Assembly (NCBI GenBank): GCA_029262375.1
Contig: JAJCZM010000024.1
Location: forward strand, 1-53,459
DNA: 53,459 nucleotides
Direction: 5' to 3'
DNA from: Deltaproteobacteria bacterium
GTDB lineage: Bacteria; Desulfobacterota; Binatia; UBA1149; SPBQ01
The notes below the pieces were generated by a model. That model was not told the DNA's origin. It saw only the letters and a program-made list of their open reading frames with translations, and searched no databases. Each line of letters begins with the position of its first letter. The first letter of the stretch is position 1. Shown piece after piece: positions 16,201 to 24,117 of this stretch. The translations under genes were made by a program, and so were the position numbers.

Positions 16201-17716
16201 GAGTACGACGACTACCACAACCATGCCAGCTAGCGGGACGGTTGTCCTGGATCATCAGTCGCTGACCTCGACGTGCGATGGTGGCCCAGTGGCTTCGAAG
16301 ACTCTGTCAGACGTAAGCATCAGTCCAGGTGATGATCGTCTGCTCGTTGTCGCGATCGGTGGGGAGCGAAACCCTGGAGACTGTGACCCCTCGTCGGCGA
16401 TCGTAACCTACGGTGGGACTCCGCTTACCTTCAACATCGAAGCGAAGACCTCCGAGATTTGGTTTACGACGTGCACCGGTCTTTTTACGCTTCCGTCACC
16501 ACCAGTGGGCACGGCTGATGTCACGGTAACGTGGCCTGATATCGTGAATAGTGTGCACGTTGCCGCGATGGCGTTCCGCAATGCTATGGGCGACATCGAC
16601 ACCGTAGTTGGGGATGGAGACTGGCCCGATCCGGGGGATGAGACGGTTACGAACCAGATTTCTGCGGGCTCCGCGGGGTCGATGGTGGTGGACATTTTCT
16701 CTGCGCACACAGACGACCTCGAGCCGACGCCAGGTCCTGGGCAGGTGGAACGTTGGAAGGAGACTTGTCCGACGCTTTACAGTGTAGGGTCGACGCGTGT
16801 CGCGACGCTAGCAGGTCAGCAAACCATGCAGTGGACGACGCCTGAACTCGTTGACCGATACGCCCACGCTTTGATGGTTATTCAGCCCGCCGATGTAACG
16901 GTAACGACGACCACTACGACAACAACGACAACGCTGCCGGTGACGACAACGACGATGGTCGAGCCACCAACGACAACGACGACGCTGCCGGTGACGACGA
17001 CGACGGTGGTCGAGCCACCAACGACAACGACGACGCTGCTAGTGACGACGACGACGACTTTGCCGCCGGCCGGCGACGTCGATAACGACGGTCTGGAAGG
17101 CGGGATCGATCCATGTCCGACGGATCCACGCAACCGCTGTGCGGGCGTGGTGGCGGTGGATGGGACCACGGGCAACGAGATTCGCGTGAACGCCAACGCA
17201 TCCTCGGCCGAGTGCGCGGGCGACAAGACCGACTGCAATGGTGAGATGTGGTACGCCGACTTCGGTTACAACCAAGCGGCGAAGGCGGCGACGTGCAATC
17301 TGGGCGGCGGCGGTGAGTCCTGTGTGATCTCGGGCATCGTGACTCTGTTTGGTTGCGAGGATGAAGCGACCGAAGATCTATTCCAGTGCGAGCATGCGGA
17401 CAAGAATCCGTCGCCCGAGCTGATCTACTCGTTCGACGTGCCCAACGGAACGTACGTAGTTAATTTGTTCTTCGCGAACACCTACGATGGCACGGCCGAG
17501 GTCGGTACGCGTCTGTTCGACATCGTGGTGGAGGGGGTGGTGGGTTACGCGTCGTTTGATCAGGTTGCGGCGGCCGGCGGTAGTGGTATCGCGGTGGTGC
17601 GTTCGGCGGTTGCCGTGGTAGGGGACGGCAACGGTCTACAGATCGAGTTGACGAACCTGCCGGTGAACAATCCTGCGATCAAGGCCATCGAAGTATTGAC
17701 CTTCGACGATGGATGA
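13244..17716 (+). CDS. Secreted metzincin metalloprotease with SMB-like, triple-repeat and malectin-like domains
   Basis: The protein has 1490 residues. Start ATG 13244 has GGAGGGG just upstream. A signal/anchor segment is at about 1-33 and a pro-region follows to about 200. The protease domain spans about 205-425 and shows the zinc motif HELGHNCGTLH (His353, Glu354, His357, His363) and the Met-turn IMSY (Met389), as in M12B/adamalysin-type metzincins. A Cys-rich cluster at about 425-487 includes a somatomedin-B-like CFCDAGCTERGDCC. Three copies of a domain of about 215-240 residues follow (starts near 512, 758, 998; pattern ...LLVVAIGGE..., ...TFTTCAGLFTL..., ...RYAHALLVVQP...), separated by Thr-rich linkers. 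The C-terminus (about 1302-1490) is malectin-like (YSFDVPNGTYVVNLFFAN), a carbohydrate-binding fold. It is probably an exported protease that binds glycans. The linkers are recently duplicated at DNA level. Confidence 0.85.
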   Translation: MNTGHCYRVARRVGVRVLIGIGLVAAAAPAVAARHFPVRVEIVARSFQRGALPVEIDPQEVAALPRAGSFLLESFPLELGRFADLEVEPVDTVGLSASAVVVDSKGSEYLIPTNAARIYTGHVAGAKTESLVFLSFSDGGTYGWVELDGRRFVVTTGAPTGSRRAVVYDPEEIDPESIKWSPFECEADLIPQPFAGSSPDSLGAGAGTCRVVDLAIETDYEFLNLFGGDTAAAQAYIETLVASASVIYRRDVEIQFRLVFSRLWSTPSDPWDAVSTSPQLHQLRSWWLANMTSVSRDLTHMLSGRALGGGVAWVGTVCDSSLGFAVSANLNGFFPTPLEDHSYQNWDIVVFSHELGHNCGTLHTHDGYDPPLDGCGLGDCSNASNGTIMSYCHLCSGSQSNMSLKFHPAVQLKIEGYMASRPCLDDAVCSPCGDNICDVAGGEDDIGCPSDCGCEASLCGSPAASGCFCDAGCTERGDCCLDACSQCGACVPGTTTTTTTTTTSTTTTIPPSETVILDGPSVKSSCENSPVGAATLADVTVAPGNERLLVVAIGGEQVPADCDPSSAMVSYGGTALTFNVEGKTTEETFTTCAGLFTLSAPVVGTADVEVMWPGVVNGVHIAAMAFRNARSDIGPVLGDGDWPEDGEHTVANQIGAMPAGSVVVDIFTSGTDLFEPAAGPEQSQLWKESCPTVFGAGSVSPVIAPGQQTMQWTTAQIVNRYAHALLVVQPADVVPGTTTTTTTTTTSTTTTSTTTLSDGQIEIDASSIRSVCGGEPGDTLVIPDVPVGGQANRALIVTVGAEEGDADCDLGHADASVTYAGLTLTKAVTTVSDTSGWRACNGIFYLLSPPPGTADVAVTFPSNAGDQIDSRHAGAVVLYNVEQQEPEATESNGANATTNPVNTNVTTLADNAWVVDVFSQGNVGVASTTQADQVGRWQESCDTSGSATSTQEVPTAGVTTVGWDYTRPRRYAHSVMVVAPAAGGPPSTTTTTTMPASGTVVLDHQSLTSTCDGGPVASKTLSDVSISPGDDRLLVVAIGGERNPGDCDPSSAIVTYGGTPLTFNIEAKTSEIWFTTCTGLFTLPSPPVGTADVTVTWPDIVNSVHVAAMAFRNAMGDIDTVVGDGDWPDPGDETVTNQISAGSAGSMVVDIFSAHTDDLEPTPGPGQVERWKETCPTLYSVGSTRVATLAGQQTMQWTTPELVDRYAHALMVIQPADVTVTTTTTTTTTTLPVTTTTMVEPPTTTTTLPVTTTTVVEPPTTTTTLLVTTTTTLPPAGDVDNDGLEGGIDPCPTDPRNRCAGVVAVDGTTGNEIRVNANASSAECAGDKTDCNGEMWYADFGYNQAAKAATCNLGGGGESCVISGIVTLFGCEDEATEDLFQCEHADKNPSPELIYSFDVPNGTYVVNLFFANTYDGTAEVGTRLFDIVVEGVVGYASFDQVAAAGGSGIAVVRSAVAVVGDGNGLQIELTNLPVNNPAIKAIEVLTFDDG
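16945..17065 (+). repeat. In-frame 51-bp tandem repeat encoding a Thr-rich linker
   Basis: A 17-residue unit (LPVTTTTMVEPPTTTTT) is repeated about 2.4 times within the protease gene, linking the third repeat domain to the malectin-like domain. A separate 50-base linker sequence is identical at about 14718-14767 and 15448-15497. Such repeats change length easily. Confidence 0.85.
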
Positions 17717-17786
17717 TGGGGCAGGGTGCGGATTCAGGCATTGTCGCAAGTCTGCTGTCGGTGTCGTCAATGTGAGGATGTTTCCC

Positions 17787-17870
17787 CCGTGCTGGCCGTT
17801 TAGTACATCCGCTCATGCCGCGAGTCGATAGTCATGGTGTCGACCGCCGAGAATCGGAAGGGCAAATTCT
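17787..17870 (-). pseudogene. 3' stub of IS-C, copy 2
   Basis: The minus strand encodes LPILGGRHHDYRLAA and a stop at 17813, followed by the same trailing bases (ACTAAACGGCCAGCACGG) as at 12477-12560. The rest of the transposase is absent; repeat E begins directly after it. Confidence 0.6.
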
Positions 17871-18075
17871 AAGCGAAGATGGGCAAAAAGCGTCCGAGTA
17901 TTCGTCACGCACCGCGTGGCGACGGCTATGCGGGGTATCTTCAAGCGGCACACGTTCGGATCGCTATATATAAGGATAACCCGCAGTCGAATTGGGGAAT
18001 GGCCCAGTGCCCAAAAGGGGGACGACCGGGACGACGAATCTCTTGATTCCCGCTCGGCTGAGTTTTGGCACACTA
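17871..18075 (+). repeat. Dispersed repeat, partial copy E
   Basis: It retains the GATCGCTATATATAAGGAT block with AACCCGCAGTCG (about 17958-17986), GGGGAATGGCCCAGTGCC and a final CGGCTGAGTTTTGGCACACT (18055-18074). The CAGGGAA iterons are missing. It sits upstream of the 18285 leader and the lipase-like gene. Confidence 0.7.
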
Positions 18076-18284
18076 CGGGGTCGGCTGTGACCGCGTTCAC
18101 TCGTGCTGCGCGTCAGCGGGCCGGTCTCGTGTCCGCAATTCACTTGCTTCGTGTGGTGACCGAGTTGGCCAGTGTCGCCGAGAGATTTCACTCAGCAGCG
18201 CAATTGGATCAAGAAGTCGGTGGTGAACGAAGTTCCGACGAAGCACAGAGCCCGATTGGCTTTTATCTTCAGGAGGAAACGCGA

Positions 18285-18413
18285 ATGTCAACTTGGCAAG
18301 TAATCGCTGCGTGTGCACGTGGCGGCCGCATTCAGACGTCACGGAAGCTTGCTTTGACGTTTTCAGCGGGACTAAGCCCGGCGAAGACTTCTCCGTATCC
18401 GGTTAGCGTATGA
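18285..18413 (+). CDS. 42-residue leader ORF, translationally coupled to the next gene
   Basis: ATG 18285 follows a strong ribosome binding site (AGGAGGAAA, 18271-18279). The ORF encodes MSTWQVIAACARGGRIQTSR and onward to SPYPVSV. Its TGA (18411-18413) overlaps the ATG of the large gene at 18410 as ATGA. The large gene has no Shine-Dalgarno of its own, so its translation most likely depends on ribosomes finishing this ORF. The peptide has no family I recognise. The frame is open further upstream (to 17916) but that part runs through repeat E and lacks a start signal. Confidence 0.6.
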   Translation: MSTWQVIAACARGGRIQTSRKLALTFSAGLSPAKTSPYPVSV

Positions 18414-21400
18414 GGAAAGCGAAAGCATTTGCGCTAGTCGTTCTGATCTCTCTGATCGGATGGAGTACCACCGCGTTTGGTTTTGCAGTGGGCAGTCGTG
18501 TGCAAGCGAATGCAACCGTAAACGTCCGTGCGACCGCAGCCGGAAGCTTTTTGGGCGCTCAAGCGGTCGGCAGCCAGGGAACAATTACTACCGGGCCCCA
18601 AACTGCCTCCTTGGGAGGAACGTCGTACAGCTGGTGGCATGTAAACTTTGACACGGGAGTTGATGGTTGGGTGGCGGATATCGGACTGACACTTGCGTCA
18701 TCGGTCACGTGGTCGATCTCGCCGAGCTCGACTTCGGCAAGCGAAAGCGCCGGTTCTCTGACATTCACGGTCACGCGTTCGAGCGGAAGCACAGCGCAGA
18801 CGGTCTATGCCAGCACAGCGCAGACCGAGGGGTACGCCAACAGCAGCGATTACGTCGGGGTGGATAACCAAGTCCTGTCGTTCTTCAGCGGTCAGACGTC
18901 GAAGAGCGTGACGGTTACCATAACGAACGACAGCGTCGTCGAACCCGACGAGACCTTCGGGCTGATCGTGCAGGAGAACAGCAGCGACCCGGCTAGCATC
19001 TATCTAGACAAGGCGACGTTCACCATTGAGAACGACGACGCAGCCGTGCCAGATCTAGCTATATCTGCCATGAGTGTCAGCCCGTCGACTGGCTCCGTCG
19101 GTACAGGTGTGACGATAAGTGCGATGGTGGCAAACCAGGGAACGGGCCCCGCCGCGCAGTCGCTGGCACTCTTCCAGATCAATCAGAACTCCAGTCAGGC
19201 AACGACGAGCGACCCAATCCTTTGTAACTTCGTGGCGACGCCGGCGATCGGAGCTGGTGCGACGACGCAGATTCAGTGCGTGTCGTCGATTCCGTCGGGA
19301 AGTCCGACGGGAACGAACTACCTTTGGGTGACGCTGGACCTCGATGGTAGTGCGAATCAGAGCGACGAGACGAACGATCAGGACAAAACGACGTTTACGG
19401 TAACGGCAGCCGATGGACCAAGCATCACTGGTGTTGCGCCTAGCCCGGTCGTCGGCGCGAATGGAAAGCAGCCCTTCTATGTTGATGGGCTGAATTTCGA
19501 CTGTAGTACGTCGATGACAGTGACGCTCCGCGATCTTCGCGCTGACGAAACGTTCACGGATCTGCAGCGGACTGGGTGTGGCACCGAACAGATAGGTTTG
19601 AGCGTGAATTTTACGATTGCGCCAGCTCAATGGTCTGTCGAAGTGCAGAATGCCGACGGCCAGAGATCTGAGGAGTTCGGTTTCGATGTCATTGCGCCGC
19701 CGAGCGTGTGCGGCAACGGCATCCACGAGAGCGACGAGGAATGCGACGACGGGAATCCTCTGGCGAACGATTGTTGCACGTCGTCGTGTCGTCGGTCTCT
19801 TGCAGGGGCCAGTTGCGACGCACCTACCGGCGAATGCACTATGGCCAAATGTGATGAGTCAGGCCAGTGCGTAGCGCAGCCGATTGTCGGCATATGCGAC
19901 GACGAGCGCGCCTGCACAGTGAATGACATGTGCGTTGGTACGATCTGTACTGGAGATGCCGTAACAGCTTGCACTGACGATGATGGCTGCTGCCCGTCGC
20001 GGCTGATTTGGGGTTGCCATGCGGGAAACGACAACGACTGTGTGTATACCGGCGTGACGCCTGTGCTTATCCTGCCCGGGATTTACGGGTCAGAGACTGG
20101 GGCGTGGGTTACGCAGACTTTATCAACGACCGCCGGTACAACACCTGTAGCACAGTTCTCTAAGGAGGGTGGATGGCGGTTTAGGCGGGTGTCTGTGAAT
20201 GAGGATGTGGGAGTAATCTACGACTCGTATCATCAGCTAGCAAGGGCACTGAACCAGGCGCCGGAATATCGGGCAAGTCCAGATGCCGTTTGGTTCCCCG
20301 CGACGAACTCCTGGGAAGGTATTAGACCGGACGAGGACAATGTATTTGTGGCGGCTTATGACTGGCGAGAAAATCCCAGTCCGGGCTTCAAGAAATTCCT
20401 GATGCAGCAGATTGACGAAGCACGTGCAGTCACGGGTTCTGCACAAGTAGACCTTGTTGCCCATAGCATGGGTGGACTCGTTGCTCGGGCGTACATTCAA
20501 AGTCTTGAGTATCGCAGTGACGTAAGACGCCTGATCATGTTGGGCACCCCCAACCGTGGATCGCCAGATGCGTACTACTCTTGGGGAGGTGGGAAGCTGC
20601 CGCCGCCTGACCCCAACAGAACTGTTGTGGAGAATCTGGCGTTCAACGCATGGCTCGTTCACCTTCTCCGGTCAGAGTGCGGGCCAGCGGCGATACCAGC
20701 GAGTCTACCCGCGATGACGTGCGTCCGGAAAGAACTACCCGGGGTAGGTTCACTATTGCCCAGTGCGCGATATGTTGGACCGACGCCTCTCGGTAACTCA
20801 GGCTCTTCCTTGTACCGTGACAATGGTCCTTTTGTCGGAGGTGATCACCCGATTCCATATCTACAGCTACTAGTCGCGAACAATGACTTCCTGACGGAAT
20901 TGAATCGGAACTTCGCCGTAAATCGACTCCTGGCCAGTGGAGTTGAGGTGGCGGTGATAGGCGGAAGCGCACTGGAGACTTTGGGTGGAATTCGAGTAAA
21001 CGAGCCAGGAAATGCGATGTGGGAGGATGGGCAGCCTCAGTTCGACCCCATCGGTCGGATTGGGTTCGCCGTAATACCCGGCAATGGCGACGGAAGAACG
21101 AATGTGTGCAGCCTGACGGTGCCCGGCGCCGACCTACCTCGAATGCACGTGCCAGGGTTGCCTCACGGAACGCTTCCTCAGACATTGTCGGGGATCGTTC
21201 TATCGTTGCTGACAGCGCCGTCGTTCGATCTGCTGGAGCGTGGCGACTCAGAGGTATGTACACTTGAGGCACTTGAGCCGCCGCCATCGTCGGCAGTCTC
21301 TCTCCAAGGCACTCAGCCAGCGGTAGGCTCTAGTCTGCTGATGAGCCTGACGGGTATCGACGAGTTTGTTCTCACTGAGGGGAGCGGTGATCTCATAGTA

Positions 21401-22879
21401 AGCAGAACTGTTATCGCGGAATCTTATGTTGGCAGGGCTGTCCTTTTGTCGAACGCGACAACGCTAACGCTCGCGATAGAAGATGTTCCGGATGGGCTGT
21501 ACCGTATCGTGTTGTCTGGTGCTGAAGGTACGACGGCCCGAATCTGGGCCCGGATTTCTCGCGACGCGATCGAGAGCGTACTTCCCACGCTCGTACAAAT
21601 GGGCGCCGAAGGCGAAGCAGTGCTGTCGATGTGCGTGGACTGCGGCGAAGAGCTGCTTACTCTGCGGCAGGTTTGCCTGGATGAGGATAATGATGCTGCT
21701 TGTGACGACTTTGAACTGCTTCGCGGGTTGGATGTTGGCAATGCCGATACTGATGGCGATGGTATTGGAGACGGTGCCGAGATTTCCGCCGGTACTGACC
21801 CTGACTCGGGTGCGGCGCACCTGCCGTTGGACGCGGTGATCAGTAGTAGTGCTCAGCGTGCCAGGACAGCTACGAGATTCGTTACACTGTTAGGGGCTAT
21901 AACCGCACCAGAAGCTGGCGCACTCGACCCGGCCGTCCAGGCCTTTGCTGCGGAGATCTTCATTGGGGGCGAATCTCTGTTTCGGGTGCAATTGTCTGAA
22001 GGTGAGCTGCAAGCCTCAGATGACGAGCCGATGCGTTACACAGCGCCGCTCGGGGACCAGACAAGTGCTAACGCGATGGTCTCTATTCTTTTGACGGGAT
22101 CGCAGTATGACGAAGCAGATATTGAGGTGACCGATCTGGACGTCCCGATGGCTGTACTCGCGCCGGGGAGTATCGCTGTCGAGCTTACTCTTGGGGATGT
22201 CAGAGCGCTTGCGCAACTCGACTGTTCGATTCTGGAGCCGGAGAGCATCGTCGAGTGCGCTACTATAGGCACGTGTGGAAACGGCGATCTCGAAGGCGAC
22301 GAACAGTGCGATCGTGGCTTGATTCCCGGGATCTGTGAGGACCACGGACTCGTCTCCGGGACCGTGCGCTGTACGAGCGACTGTCAGCTAGACCTTACCA
22401 CGTGTTTTCTCTGCGGGAACAGCGTTGTTGAGCCGGGCGAAGAATGTGACGGAGCGTCTCTTGGTATTCTCAGCTGCGAAGCATCCGGATTCGCGGGTGG
22501 AGAACTAGCATGCACAGCAGACTGTCGATTGGACTACCAGGCCTGCGAGGCCGCCCCACCCGGCGTGCTTGAGGTCATATGCGGCGATGGAAGGATCGAT
22601 CCAGGAGAAGTGTGCGACGACAATGATCAAGAATGGGAAAGAGGCCAGAGTTGTTCCGCGGATTGCATGGAGCGAGGTTGCGGGGATCCCATCGATCCGG
22701 CTGGCCTGCTAGCGAGCGATGCTCTGTACGTTCTCAACGCAGCAGTAGGCAACGAGGCTTGCGACACCTGTCTGTGCAATGTGGATAGTTCGCGTGAAGT
22801 CACTGCTACAGACGCGCTCTTGATATTACGAAACGCTGTGGGGCTTTCCGTCCCATTGGACTGCAATCCTTGTCCGTAG
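18410..22879 (+). CDS. Secreted multidomain alpha/beta-hydrolase (lipase/acyltransferase-like) protein
   Basis: The protein has 1489 residues. It starts with a signal peptide (about 1-24). An SH3-like region follows (about 25-100, VNVRATAAGSFLGAQAVG). Next comes a Calx-beta-like domain (about 105-205, ending VVEPDETFGLIV..FTIENDD), then a CARDB-like domain (about 210-340, LAISAMSVSPSTGSVGTGV). A Cys-rich DUF4215-like module (CGNGIHESDEECDDGN, about 440-460) is followed by another Cys-rich stretch. An alpha/beta-hydrolase domain (about 540-860) has the nucleophile elbow AHSMGG (Ser686) and VDLVAHSMGGLVARAY, as in LCAT/PGAP1-type lipases. Then come beta-rich domains and more Cys-rich modules. 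A dockerin-like tail (about 1435-1489; VTATDALLILRNAVGL) ends the protein. It is probably an exported esterase or lipase. It starts at the ATGA overlap with the leader ORF. Confidence 0.8.
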   Translation: MRKAKAFALVVLISLIGWSTTAFGFAVGSRVQANATVNVRATAAGSFLGAQAVGSQGTITTGPQTASLGGTSYSWWHVNFDTGVDGWVADIGLTLASSVTWSISPSSTSASESAGSLTFTVTRSSGSTAQTVYASTAQTEGYANSSDYVGVDNQVLSFFSGQTSKSVTVTITNDSVVEPDETFGLIVQENSSDPASIYLDKATFTIENDDAAVPDLAISAMSVSPSTGSVGTGVTISAMVANQGTGPAAQSLALFQINQNSSQATTSDPILCNFVATPAIGAGATTQIQCVSSIPSGSPTGTNYLWVTLDLDGSANQSDETNDQDKTTFTVTAADGPSITGVAPSPVVGANGKQPFYVDGLNFDCSTSMTVTLRDLRADETFTDLQRTGCGTEQIGLSVNFTIAPAQWSVEVQNADGQRSEEFGFDVIAPPSVCGNGIHESDEECDDGNPLANDCCTSSCRRSLAGASCDAPTGECTMAKCDESGQCVAQPIVGICDDERACTVNDMCVGTICTGDAVTACTDDDGCCPSRLIWGCHAGNDNDCVYTGVTPVLILPGIYGSETGAWVTQTLSTTAGTTPVAQFSKEGGWRFRRVSVNEDVGVIYDSYHQLARALNQAPEYRASPDAVWFPATNSWEGIRPDEDNVFVAAYDWRENPSPGFKKFLMQQIDEARAVTGSAQVDLVAHSMGGLVARAYIQSLEYRSDVRRLIMLGTPNRGSPDAYYSWGGGKLPPPDPNRTVVENLAFNAWLVHLLRSECGPAAIPASLPAMTCVRKELPGVGSLLPSARYVGPTPLGNSGSSLYRDNGPFVGGDHPIPYLQLLVANNDFLTELNRNFAVNRLLASGVEVAVIGGSALETLGGIRVNEPGNAMWEDGQPQFDPIGRIGFAVIPGNGDGRTNVCSLTVPGADLPRMHVPGLPHGTLPQTLSGIVLSLLTAPSFDLLERGDSEVCTLEALEPPPSSAVSLQGTQPAVGSSLLMSLTGIDEFVLTEGSGDLIVSRTVIAESYVGRAVLLSNATTLTLAIEDVPDGLYRIVLSGAEGTTARIWARISRDAIESVLPTLVQMGAEGEAVLSMCVDCGEELLTLRQVCLDEDNDAACDDFELLRGLDVGNADTDGDGIGDGAEISAGTDPDSGAAHLPLDAVISSSAQRARTATRFVTLLGAITAPEAGALDPAVQAFAAEIFIGGESLFRVQLSEGELQASDDEPMRYTAPLGDQTSANAMVSILLTGSQYDEADIEVTDLDVPMAVLAPGSIAVELTLGDVRALAQLDCSILEPESIVECATIGTCGNGDLEGDEQCDRGLIPGICEDHGLVSGTVRCTSDCQLDLTTCFLCGNSVVEPGEECDGASLGILSCEASGFAGGELACTADCRLDYQACEAAPPGVLEVICGDGRIDPGEVCDDNDQEWERGQSCSADCMERGCGDPIDPAGLLASDALYVLNAAVGNEACDTCLCNVDSSREVTATDALLILRNAVGLSVPLDCNPCP

Positions 22880-22948
22880 TCCTGCCGTCGGCGTAGTGTT
22901 CCAATACTCGGCCGAACGAATAGCGAGCTACTTCAGCAGTTTGTAATG

Positions 22949-22979
22949 CCTGACGACAGCCGGTCACGGCCTATCGTCA
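22949..22979 (+). promoter_or_regulatory. Subterminal hairpin in the IS-A 5' leader
   Basis: CTGACGACAG and CTATCGTCAG face each other around a GC-rich loop, just upstream of the transposase start. The same inverted repeat, with a perfect 10-bp stem, is at 48622-48652 in copy 3, and again at about 53223-53253. Conservation across copies suggests a role in limiting read-through transcription or translation of the transposase, or in transposase binding. Confidence 0.5.
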
Positions 22980-23010
22980 GGTGCGCTGTTGGCTTATAAG
23001 CTGTGGCTCG

Positions 23011-24083
23011 ATGTGGACGCCGTATCTTCAGTTCGTGTTGGCTGCGCTCGTCGGGTGGGTGCATCGCTACCAGCGCAACGTAATCGTCTATCTGCAGGCT
23101 GAGAGCCGCATTCTTCGTGAGCAGATGGGAGACCGTCGCCTACGGTTCACCGATGCGCAGCGTTGTCGACTTGCCGTGGCGGCCAAGAAAGTCGGGCGCG
23201 CCAAGCTGTTCGGCATAGAGCTGATTGTTGCGCCCGATACATTGCTGCGGTGGTATCGAAAACTCGTCGCGCAAAAGTATGACGGGAGCACGCGACGTGG
23301 GGCAGGCCGGCCGCGAACAGCGAGTGAGATTCGCAACTTGGTTGTACGCATGGCCGAGGAAGACGTGGCTAGGTTTATACCCGAATCCGCGGCGCGCTCT
23401 TCAATATCGGGTACGATGTGGGTCGCACCACGATCAAACGAATTCTTGATGAGCACGGCATCGAGTCCGCGCCGGAGCGGCGGCGCAAGGTCTCGTGGAA
23501 CCAGTTTTCGCGATCGCACTGGGGCGCGATCGCGGCGACCGACCTCCTCACCGTCGAGGTACTCACGATGACGGGATTGGTTCGGTATTTGGTGCTGTTC
23601 GTCATCGATCTGAAAACTCGCCGAGTCGTGGTCGCCGGTATCGGGCGCGCACCCAATGGTCTGTGGATGGAGCAGGTAGCGAGGGATCTGACGGATGTGG
23701 ATGCCGGATTTCTGCGAGGGGCGAGTTATCTGATTCACGATAGGGATCCGTTGTTCACGGCCGAGTTCCGTCGAATCCTACGAACGAGTGGCGTTGACCC
23801 TTTGCGGTTGCCGGCGCGTAGTCCGAATCTGAATGCGTACGCAGAACGATTCGTGCGTTCGATCAAGTCGGAGTGCTTGGCGCAGATCATTCCGCTAGGC
23901 GAGCGACATCTGCGCAACACAGTGACCGAGTTCACCGAGCACTATCATCTGGAACGCAATCACCAGGGCCTCGAGAACCGGCTGGTCGACAGTGGGTGGA
24001 GCGATCGGACTCGAACTGGGCCGATACGGCGTCGCGAACGACTCTGCGGGACCCTGAATTACTATTATCGCGAGGCTGCGTGA
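23011..24083 (+). pseudogene. IS-A transposase, frameshifted
   Basis: The start ATG 23011 ([20 protein letters not shown]) matches copy 3. At about 23355-23375, in the segment equal to [13 protein letters not shown], one base is missing. The first frame runs on out of register to 23571 and the true reading continues in another frame (FNVG-equivalent to EAA, stop at 24083). All three acidic catalytic residues are present but in the second frame. It is probably inactive unless programmed frameshifting occurs; copy 3 shows no such need. Confidence 0.8.
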
Positions 24084-24117
24084 TGGTCGGCTGGGTTTTG
24101 GAACAATACGGATTCGT

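Larger units (their letters stand above)
22895..24107 (+). mobile_element. IS-A copy 2 (1213 bp)
   Basis: The left terminus AGTGTTCCAATACTCGGCC is at 22895-22913 and the right terminus CGGCTGGGTTTTGGAACAAT at 24088-24107. It is one base shorter than copy 3, which fits the frameshift in its transposase. The right end is 10 bp from the start codon of the helicase gene. No target duplication is evident. Confidence 0.85.

Noticed and set aside
17916..18284. Longer protein extending the 18285 leader ORF upstream
   Set aside because: The frame is open but runs through repeat E, has no ribosome binding site, and the protein is not family-like. Only the part from 18285 has a start signal.
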